Part shown: in pieces, positions 1 to 4,365 of the stretch
Layout of the letters: each line of letters opens with the position of its first letter
How positions within the stretch are numbered: the stretch's first letter is position 1
NCBI GenBank assembly: GCA_964627045.1
Contig: CAZVIK010000272.1
Location: 1 to 5,045 of the forward strand
Origin: CAZVIK01 sp964627045
GTDB lineage: Bacteria; Acidobacteriota; Terriglobia; Bryobacterales; Bryobacteraceae
Length of the DNA: 5,045 bases
Direction of reading: 5' to 3'
The notes under the pieces: model-generated
The model's input: the letters and a program-made list of their open reading frames with translations, nothing else
Told to the model about the DNA's origin: nothing
Database searches by the model: none
Translations under genes and position numbers: made by a program

Positions 1-893
1 ATGCGCATCTTCGACCCCTTCGCCTCGGCCCATTTGTTGAACTCCTCAATCATCGCAGGCGTCCAGCGCGTGTCGATCTGGCCGGGGTTATACTTCTCTT
101 CGCGCAGCATCTGGTGGCCCCATTGGTCGCGGAGTTGCGTCAATTCGCTGGCGTCGGCCACTTCTTCGGCCAGATGCGCCGGGATGAAAACCAACCCGTC
201 GGGGTCGCTGAGGACAACGTCGCCCGGCATCACCATAACACCGCCCAAACGGATCGGGATGTTCCAGCCCATGAGGGTGGCTTCGGCGAGGGCGCTGGGG
301 TGGAAATCGCGGGCGTAAACCTTGAACCCCTCGATGGCGGACAAGCCGGTGGCGTCGCGCACCGCACCGTCGACGACGATGCCGGTGCCGGTCTTCGTCA
401 TGATCGAGGTTCCCAGATTGTCGCCGATGATCGTGCCGTCCTCGATCTTCCCGTAGAGATCCACCACCATCACGTCGCCTTTGACCAGCGTGGAGATGAC
501 CCACGAATTCTGGCCGCTCGCGATGCGCCCTTCCTGCTTGGCGTGGTCGTTGATGACGGCGTCCATGTCGGGGCGGAACGGCATGAACTGTGCCGTGACG
601 GCGCGGCCCACCAGACGCTCGTTCGGTGTGACGTTGAGTGTCTTCCAGCCGCCCTCAAACTGGTGGCGGAAGCCGTGGCGCCGCAACGTCCCCCAAGCCT
701 CTTCCGCACTCGTGTTTTTCAACCGTTCCAGGACGGCGTCGGGCACTCTGGGCCGTCCATCCGGAAACCGTTCCCCCTTCCAGGCGCGCGTGATATCGGC
801 ACGCTGCTCCGTCGTAAACATGCCCAACTGCCCCACAAGCGGAACGGCGGAAACCGCCGCCATCAAGACCGCCCACCGGAGTCCAACTCGCAT
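1..893 (-). CDS. Secreted RraA-like family protein (HMG/CHA aldolase fold), C-terminus cut by window edge
   Basis: The frame opens with ATG at 893-891 and stays open for 297 codons to the window edge, so the stop is not visible. The start has a strong Shine-Dalgarno (GGGAGG, 908-903, 9 bases away). Residues 1-16 look like a signal peptide (basic MRVGLR, hydrophobic WAVLMAAV, possible cut after VSA16), so export is inferred. The core at about 85-245 is RraA-like: the D-X20-R-D motif of class II HMG/CHA aldolases is intact as D158, R179 and D180 (GDNLG, then DGAVRDATG), with the typical end VMPGDVVLSDPDGLVFIP (219-237). Classical RraA is about 160 residues; this protein adds about 60 residues in front (GERFPDGRPRVPD, 40-52) and a charged helical tail after 245. 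Such proteins are often labelled 'demethylmenaquinone methyltransferase', a historical misnomer. An aldolase or decarboxylase role on a 2-oxo-acid is possible; the substrate is unknown. RNase E inhibition is unlikely for an exported protein. The family is confident, the reaction is not. Confidence 0.9.
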   Translation of the reverse strand, partial: MRVGLRWAVLMAAVSAVPLVGQLGMFTTEQRADITRAWKGERFPDGRPRVPDAVLERLKNTSAEEAWGTLRRHGFRHQFEGGWKTLNVTPNERLVGRAVTAQFMPFRPDMDAVINDHAKQEGRIASGQNSWVISTLVKGDVMVVDLYGKIEDGTIIGDNLGTSIMTKTGTGIVVDGAVRDATGLSAIEGFKVYARDFHPSALAEATLMGWNIPIRLGGVMVMPGDVVLSDPDGLVFIPAHLAEEVADASELTQLRDQWGHQMLREEKYNPGQIDTRWTPAMIEEFNKWAEAKGSKMR

Positions 894-902
894 CGTTCCC
901 TT

Positions 903-908
903 CCTCCC
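903..908 (-). promoter_or_regulatory. Shine-Dalgarno of the RraA-like gene
   Basis: Read on the minus strand, GGGAGG lies 9 bases before the ATG at 893 and runs into a further purine tract (AAGGGAA). It fixes the start of the RraA-like gene and supports the signal-peptide N-terminus. Confidence 0.7.
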
Positions 909-926
909 TGTCGCCCAACCCACAAG

Positions 927-935
927 AACATAACA
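927..935 (-). promoter_or_regulatory. Possible extended -10 promoter element for the RraA-like gene
   Basis: The minus strand reads TGTTATGTT, which fits an extended -10 (TG, one base, then TATGTT with 4 of 6 matches to TATAAT). No convincing -35 is seen 16-18 bases upstream. The resulting leader would be about 25-30 bases and would hold the Shine-Dalgarno. It lies in a locally AT-richer patch of a GC-rich gap. This is inference from motif and position only. Confidence 0.3.
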
Positions 936-954
936 CAGACCATGCGGCCGCCCA

Positions 955-989
955 CGGCGGGCTTTCCCGCGCTCACGTTGCGCCCGCCG
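955..989 (-). terminator. GC-rich inverted repeat, possible terminator behind the 128-residue gene
   Basis: CGGCGGGC (955-962) and GCCCGCCG (982-989) form a perfect 8-bp stem with a 19-base loop. A competing smaller hairpin uses GCGGG (957-961) and CCCGC (966-970). It sits about 30 bases past the stop of the minus-strand gene at 1020-1406 and before the possible promoter of the RraA-like gene, where a terminator would be expected. There is no T-tract, so intrinsic termination is uncertain; in GC-rich sequence a stem of this size may also arise by chance. Confidence 0.3.
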
Positions 990-1019
990 CCAACCCGGAC
1001 CGAGTGGCGCCGGCCGCGC

Positions 1020-1406
1020 TCAGTCGATGCCGAGGCTGTCCAGGATCTCTCCGGCCATCTCCGCGGTTACGGCGACAGCGCGTGGAATCTCGCCGGGCCG
1101 GACGCACTCGTCCAGGGCGCGTTGGAGCGACAATTTGGCGACGGCATATCGCTCGGTCGCTTCCAGCTCGCGGCTGTGTGTCGCGGCCCAGGCCTTCGGC
1201 GCGGCGTCCGCCAGCCGCACCGCCACGGCCGCATAGCGGGCCCGGTCGGCGCTGACATCGAAGACGTACTCGACGCCGCCCCGGTACGGCCTATGCCCCA
1301 GAAAGAAGTAGGAATACGAGTATCCCCCGGCCGAAGCGTAGGTCTTTTCTCGCTTCAGCCTCGGCGCGCCTTCCAGCTTTCCCCGTCCCAGCAGTGGGAT
1401 TCTCAT
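1020..1406 (-). CDS. Hypothetical protein, 128 residues
   Basis: I do not recognise this family. The frame reads MRIPLLGRGK at the start and ends EILDSLGID before TGA (1022-1020). The N-terminal 45 residues are basic and aromatic-rich (YASAGGYSYSYFF, 23-35), followed by a strand-like stretch VEYVFDVSADRARYAAVAVRL (45-65, in two parts VEYVFDVSAD and RARYAAVAVRL). The rest is probably helical: an acidic/basic amphipathic part around RELEATERYAVAKLSL (79-94), then a C-terminal helix. There is no signal peptide or membrane segment, so a cytosolic protein is inferred. The start is uncertain: in-frame ATG codons at 1430 and 1427 (and 1440) would lengthen it, and none has a clear Shine-Dalgarno. A possible -10 hexamer TATGAT (1431-1426, minus strand) favours 1406. 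It lies 126 bases behind the start of the RraA-like gene on the same strand and diverges from the Asp-box gene. The ordered protein-like composition supports a real gene. Confidence 0.65.
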   Translation of the reverse strand: MRIPLLGRGKLEGAPRLKREKTYASAGGYSYSYFFLGHRPYRGGVEYVFDVSADRARYAAVAVRLADAAPKAWAATHSRELEATERYAVAKLSLQRALDECVRPGEIPRAVAVTAEMAGEILDSLGID

Positions 1407-1437
1407 GGCCGGCCGTTTTCTTGCCATCATAGAACAC

Positions 1438-2298
1438 ATGCGGCACTGGTTCGCCGGGTGTGGTGCGGTGATCGCGTCGGCGCTGTGCCTGGCGGCACAA
1501 ATTCCCCCGGCCGGAGAGCCGCCGTCGCCGGTTCTTTTGAACGCCGGTGCTCCGATGCGAATCGACTTCACCTGCACCGACCAGGACATCGCCGCCGGCG
1601 GCCTGGATTGCAGCGCCGAGAAGCCTTGTCCCGTCTACCTGGAGCTTTCCGCCATCGAGGCCGCGGGCGACCGGCTGTTGACGGCCGGCAACATCCATAC
1701 CGGCTCGGCCACCATCGGCTCGGTCCTGTTGGCCAGCCAGGATGCCGGGAAGACCTGGCGCGAACCGTTCGAGCGAATTCGCGGCGCCAACCTCGACCAC
1801 CTCGTTTTCTTCGACGGCGAGACCGCCTGGGCGGGCGGCCAACTCGTGCAGCCGCTCCCGCGAGATCCCTTCCTCCTTATGACCTCGGACGGCGGTCTCA
1901 CCTGGCGGCGGCGTCCGGTGTTCTCCGAAAGCCGTTCGGGGGCCATCGACCGGCTTCGGTTCGATTCGCGCACCGGCGGCGCGCTTTGGATCGACCGCAC
2001 CCAGTCGGGCGAACCCGGGGCCCGTTTCGAACACTGGGAAACCACCACTGGCGGCGACGCCTGGACTCTGCGCGAGGCCACGGCCCGGCCGCCGGCGGAC
2101 GCTCCCCTCACGCGCGAAGTGGATTGGCGTCTGCGCGCCGACCCGGCGACCCGCGCCTACCATCTGGAGCGCCGGTCCGGTGCGGCGTGGACGCCCGTCG
2201 CGGCGTTTCTGATCCGCGTGGGCGAGTGCGGGGTCGCGCTCAAGCCGATCCCCGAACCGCCTCCCGACCCCGCGCCGCAGGCCCGCACCGAGCGTTGA
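1438..2298 (+). CDS. Secreted Asp-box (BNR) repeat protein, Ycf48/sialidase-like propeller
   Basis: The 286-residue product starts with a likely signal peptide (MRHWFAGCGAVIASALCLAA, cut near A20/Q21), so it is probably exported. Two good Asp boxes, the S/T-x-D-x-G-x-T-W hairpin motif of BNR propellers, are visible: SQDAGKTW (100-107) and TSDGGLTW (149-156). Two degenerate copies follow, TTTGGDAW (202-209) and ERRSGAAW (244-251), giving a spacing of 42-53 residues. FFDGETAWAGGQ (124-135) resembles blades of Ycf48/HCF136-type proteins. Four cysteines (46, 58, 64, 264) remain after cleavage and could form disulfides. No sialidase catalytic arginine triad can be assigned, so enzymatic activity is not claimed; a scaffold or ligand-binding role is as likely. 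A longer start at 1405 is possible but would put 11 residues including a Glu before the signal peptide. Neither start has a clear Shine-Dalgarno. The C-terminus is proline-rich (IPEPPPDPAP, 271-280). Confidence 0.85.
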   Translation: MRHWFAGCGAVIASALCLAAQIPPAGEPPSPVLLNAGAPMRIDFTCTDQDIAAGGLDCSAEKPCPVYLELSAIEAAGDRLLTAGNIHTGSATIGSVLLASQDAGKTWREPFERIRGANLDHLVFFDGETAWAGGQLVQPLPRDPFLLMTSDGGLTWRRRPVFSESRSGAIDRLRFDSRTGGALWIDRTQSGEPGARFEHWETTTGGDAWTLREATARPPADAPLTREVDWRLRADPATRAYHLERRSGAAWTPVAAFLIRVGECGVALKPIPEPPPDPAPQARTER

Positions 2299-2577
2299 GC
2301 CGCCGATGGCGCGCTGCCCGGCATCCCGCATCGCCCAATCCGCGATGATCTGACGGTCGCAGCCCACCTCCCCAGGGCCGCCGTCCTGCGGCGCCGGAAC
2401 CACGCCGTTCCTCGACGCGTCCTCCCCAGTGTGTCCGTCCCAAACCCGGCCCCTGCGCCGATGAGACGTAGGACAGCTCAAGCGCCGGCGGAAAAAAGGC
2501 CGCGGCCCGCACCGCCCGGAATCGGTTATCATGGGTGATCGCGCCGAGCCCCGGCAAGGGCTCCCAGCGGAAAGCTC
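2299..2577. other. Non-coding gap between the Asp-box gene and the transporter pair
   Basis: No convincing gene lies here; short open stretches at 2306 and 2461 (15 and 25 codons) lack ribosome binding sites and protein-like composition. A weak 5-bp hairpin (CGCCG 2379-2383 with CGGCG 2389-2393) has no T-tract, so it is a poor terminator. The end of the gap holds the probable leader of the transporter pair. Confidence 0.5.
2527..2532 (+). promoter_or_regulatory. Possible -10 element for the transporter pair
   Basis: TATCAT matches TATAAT at 5 of 6 positions and lies 45 bases before the GTG at 2578. No recognisable -35 sits 16-18 bases upstream (that stretch is GGCCGCGGCCC-like). Position is right, strength is doubtful. 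Confidence 0.25.
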
Positions 2578-2958
2578 GTGCCGGAAAAAGCCTCGTTCCA
2601 TTTCAGCCCGCGCCAATCCATCGCCCTGGTGTTGCTCTGCACCGCCTTCGGCGCCGTGGCGCAGATCCTGATCAAGCAGGGCGCCAACGGATTGGATAGC
2701 GCCCACCCCCTGGCCATGCTCACCAACGTATGGTTGGTCACCGGATACGGCCTGTACGGCATCAGCACCGTGCTGCTGGTACTGGCTCTGCGGGACGGCG
2801 AGCTCTCGATTCTCTATCCGGTCATCGCGCTGACCTACGTCTGGGTGACGCTGCTGTCCTATTACTACCTGCACGAACGGCTGGGCCCGCTCAAAGTCAC
2901 CGGCATCGCCGTCATTGTCGCCGGCGTCGCCATCATTGGCAGGACGGAACGCAAGTGA
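2578..2958 (+). CDS. Small DMT/SMR-superfamily transporter subunit 1 (ArnE/EmrE-like)
   Basis: The 126-residue protein has four predicted membrane helices at about 14-33, 46-71, 76-98 and 103-121, the usual length and layout of SMR/ArnE-type subunits. TM1 (GAVAQILIKQGA, 25-36) matches the ArnE pattern of Gln followed by Lys. TM3 (LYPVIALTYVWVTLL, 79-93) closely resembles the ArnE segment around YPMLSLNFVWVTL. The TM1 glutamate that carries protons in EmrE is absent (Ala at the equivalent place), which argues against EmrE-type drug/proton antiport and for a flippase-like or other DMT role; the substrate is unknown. Positive charges lie mostly at the N-terminus (K4, R12), loop 2 (R72) and C-terminus (R122, R125, K126), predicting both ends in the cytoplasm. 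The start is GTG at 2578 with a modest GGAAAG site (2569-2574); no in-frame ATG occurs before residue 48. Its stop overlaps the start of the next gene by 4 bases, so the two are probably co-translated and work as a heterodimer. Confidence 0.88.
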   Translation: MPEKASFHFSPRQSIALVLLCTAFGAVAQILIKQGANGLDSAHPLAMLTNVWLVTGYGLYGISTVLLVLALRDGELSILYPVIALTYVWVTLLSYYYLHERLGPLKVTGIAVIVAGVAIIGRTERK

Positions 2959-3308
2959 CCACGCCCGTCTCTTCCATGCTGCTCGTGTTTCTGGCGTCCT
3001 TCCTGGGATCGTTCGGCGCAGTCTACCTCAAGTCGGGCGCGGGCCGCCTTCACCGCGAACTGCGGACGCTCGTGTTCAACTGGCGTCTGGCTCTCGGTGT
3101 CGCCTTCTACCTGCTCTCCTCGTTCTTCTTCGTGCTGGCCCTGCGCAAGGGCGAGTTGACGGTTCTCTATCCGATGGTCTCTCTCGGCTACATCTGGACC
3201 TTGTTGTGGAGCCGGCTGTTCTTCAAAGAAGCCGTCACCCGCACCAAGGTCGTGGGTATTGGGCTGGTCCTGACCGGAATCGTCCTGCTCAGCCTCGGCG
3301 GACGCTGA
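2955..3308 (+). CDS. Small DMT/SMR-superfamily transporter subunit 2 (ArnF/EmrE-like partner)
   Basis: This is the 117-residue partner of the preceding gene. It starts at GTG in the GTGA overlap (2955-2958), with AGGACGG (2941-2947) upstream; an ATG at 2976 is a weaker alternative that would cut into TM1. Four helices are predicted at about 6-27, 43-64, 67-90 and 97-114. It shares the motif LALRxGELxxLYPxxxLxYxW (61-81) with subunit 1, so the two arose by tandem duplication. TM1 (GSFGAVYLKSGAG, 18-30) lacks the EmrE glutamate. Positive charges are concentrated in loops 1 and 3 (K26, R31, R34, R37, R87, K91, R96, K98), while the N-terminus has none. This predicts both ends outside, the reverse of subunit 1, as in paired SMR heterodimers. 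No arn, lipid A or sugar-nucleotide gene lies in view, so the cargo (lipid-linked sugar, drug or other) is open. Confidence 0.88.
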   Translation: MTTPVSSMLLVFLASFLGSFGAVYLKSGAGRLHRELRTLVFNWRLALGVAFYLLSSFFFVLALRKGELTVLYPMVSLGYIWTLLWSRLFFKEAVTRTKVVGIGLVLTGIVLLSLGGR

Positions 3309-3430
3309 CGCCCGGCACGCCGTAACACTTCCAGACGCGCCGTTTCGCGCCCATCCTGTTCCATCCAAAGGGAAAACACGCGCTGCTGCGTCCCGCGCGC
3401 CGCCATCGCCCCGCCTTTGGTAACAGCCAA

Positions 3431-3459
3431 TTGACGGAAGATTCACGGTCTCGAAACAT
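3431..3459 (+). promoter_or_regulatory. Possible sigma-70-like promoter for the TIGR03437/TonB receptor unit
   Basis: TTGACG (3431-3436, 5 of 6 to TTGACA) is followed after exactly 17 bases by AAACAT (3454-3459, 3 of 6 to TATAAT). A second overlapping option is TTGATA (3464-3469) with GTTAAG (3487-3492), also 17 apart. Both lie in the AT-richest part of the gap. Transcription from the first would give a leader of about 145 bases. The -10 boxes are weak. Confidence 0.35.
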
Positions 3460-3597
3460 GCGGTTGATAGCATCGAGTGGCGCAGGGTTAAGCCGCACGT
3501 GATGATCTCCACGCACCCGACTCCACGACCGCACCTCCAGTTCGCTGGCCCTCGCCCTGCGCACGCTGATCGTGTTCTTCCGCCAGGCGGCGGATAC

Positions 3598-3602
3598 AGG
3601 AG
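3598..3602 (+). promoter_or_regulatory. Shine-Dalgarno fixing the start of the TIGR03437 gene
   Basis: AGGAG lies 7 bases before the ATG at 3610. It chooses this start over the upstream in-frame ATG at 3499 and places the signal peptide at the N-terminus. Confidence 0.75.
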
Positions 3603-3609
3603 CCACCAG

Positions 3610-4365
3610 ATGAGACAACGCACTCTACTCGGAATCCTTTTGTTGACGCTTGCGGCCACCGTCTCGGCCCAGGTCACCGTCGTCAGCAGCGCCAGCTTCA
3701 GACAGAACCAGCCTCTGGCCGCGGGCTCCATCGCCTCGGCTTTCGGGACCTTTGCCGGTGTGGCGGTGGCCTCCGCGACGGCCGTGCCGCTGCCCAAGAC
3801 GTTGAGCGGCGTTCAGATTCTAGTTGGTGCAACGCAGTGCCCCCTATTCTACGTTTCCGCCTCGCAGATCAACTTCCAGCTTCCATCTTCGCTCGCCGCT
3901 GGTGCGCACACCATTCGCGTTGTCACCGGTTCGGGCGAGTACACCGGGGGCATCATGGTCATGCGCACGGCGCCGGGCCTGTTCACGTTCTTTAACACGG
4001 GCGACCCGCCGCGCGCCGCGGCGCTGAACCAGGATGGCGTCACCGTGAACTCCGCCGACGCTCCCGAAGCGCGCGGCCGCGTTGTGACTTTGTTCGCCAC
4101 GGGCCCCGGCCCGTTGACGCAAGCCGTCACCGACGGCGACGCCACGCCGGTCGGCACGCTGATTCGCAGCGCCATCGACCCGATCGTCTACATCGCCGGC
4201 GTGCAAGCCGCGGTCGATTTCAGCGGCCTGACGCCCACCGCCGTCGGTCTCTGGCAGATCAACGTGCGGATTCCGGAGCAGAGCTTCGTCCGCGGACGTG
4301 TCCCCGTCCAGGTCTTTATGGACGGAGTCGACTCGAATGAGGTATCGATCTTTGTTACACAATAA
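3610..4365 (+). CDS. Secreted stand-alone TIGR03437-domain protein (Solibacter C-terminal domain family)
   Basis: The 251-residue product begins with a clear signal peptide (MRQRTLLGILLLTLAATVSA, cut before Q21). Almost all the mature part is one TIGR03437 domain. Its landmarks appear in order: SSASF (26-30), PLAAGSIASAFG (35-46), LPKTLSGVQI (61-70), PLFYVSASQINFQLP (78-92), APGLF (121-125), AAALNQDG (136-143), ARGRVVTLFATGPGPLT (154-170), VGLWQINVRIP (212-222) and SNEVSIFV (242-249). This domain usually sits at the C-terminal end of large secreted proteins in Solibacter-like bacteria and its function is not established; the Ig/IPT-like beta pattern suggests a surface or binding role. Here it is complete but has no N-terminal partner domain. 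The next gene, a TonB-dependent receptor, starts inside its last 29 bases, so the two are very likely expressed together. Family assignment rests on recalled motif order and was not scored against a profile. Confidence 0.92.
   Translation: MRQRTLLGILLLTLAATVSAQVTVVSSASFRQNQPLAAGSIASAFGTFAGVAVASATAVPLPKTLSGVQILVGATQCPLFYVSASQINFQLPSSLAAGAHTIRVVTGSGEYTGGIMVMRTAPGLFTFFNTGDPPRAAALNQDGVTVNSADAPEARGRVVTLFATGPGPLTQAVTDGDATPVGTLIRSAIDPIVYIAGVQAAVDFSGLTPTAVGLWQINVRIPEQSFVRGRVPVQVFMDGVDSNEVSIFVTQ
4321..4327 (+). promoter_or_regulatory. Shine-Dalgarno for the TonB receptor inside the TIGR03437 gene
   Basis: GACGGAG ends 9 bases before the ATG at 4337 and lies within the coding sequence of the TIGR03437 protein. 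It decides the start: the alternative GTG at 4388, beyond the upstream stop, has no such site. Confidence 0.6.

Larger units (their letters stand above)
3309..3609. other. Non-coding gap before the TIGR03437/TonB receptor unit
   Basis: No gene is supported here. The frame of the next gene is open back to an ATG at 3499, but residues encoded by 3499-3609 are Pro/His/Arg-rich and would bury the signal peptide. The first 100 bases are GC-rich with no convincing terminator for the transporter pair. The stretch 3420-3495 is AT-richer and holds the promoter candidates; the Shine-Dalgarno at 3598-3602 closes the gap. Confidence 0.55.

Noticed and set aside
1405..1437. Longer start for the Asp-box gene
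   Set aside because: It would add MAGRFLAIIEH before the signal peptide, placing an acidic residue and a long n-region in front; the Shine-Dalgarno is no better.
114..2348. A 744-codon open frame on the plus strand crossing three genes
   Set aside because: It runs antisense to the RraA-like and 128-residue genes and overlaps the Asp-box gene in another frame. Its translation is Arg/His/Gly/Pro-rich without domain motifs, as expected for a stop-poor shadow frame in GC-rich DNA.
2306..2538. Small open frames of 15 and 25 codons in the gap before the transporters
   Set aside because: No ribosome binding site and no protein-like composition.
1291..2874. A 527-codon open frame on the minus strand
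   Set aside because: It lies opposite the Asp-box gene and the first transporter gene, both well supported, and encodes a low-complexity Arg/Gly-rich product.
2578..3308. Annotation as an EmrE-type multidrug efflux pair
   Set aside because: Both subunits lack the TM1 glutamate needed for drug/proton exchange, and the TM1 and TM3 patterns are closer to ArnE/ArnF. A broader DMT/SMR label is safer.
3365..3420. Inverted repeat CCAAAGG / CCTTTGG in the gap after the transporter pair
   Set aside because: Only 7 bp with a 42-base loop and no T-tract; about one such match is expected by chance in a gap of this size.
3499..3609. N-terminal extension of the TIGR03437 gene to an upstream ATG
   Set aside because: The extra 37 residues are not protein-like and would precede a clear signal peptide; AGGAG at 3598-3602 supports ATG 3610.
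2865..3797. A 310-codon minus-strand open frame opposite the second transporter
   Set aside because: No motifs, biased composition, and it overlaps two well-supported plus-strand genes.
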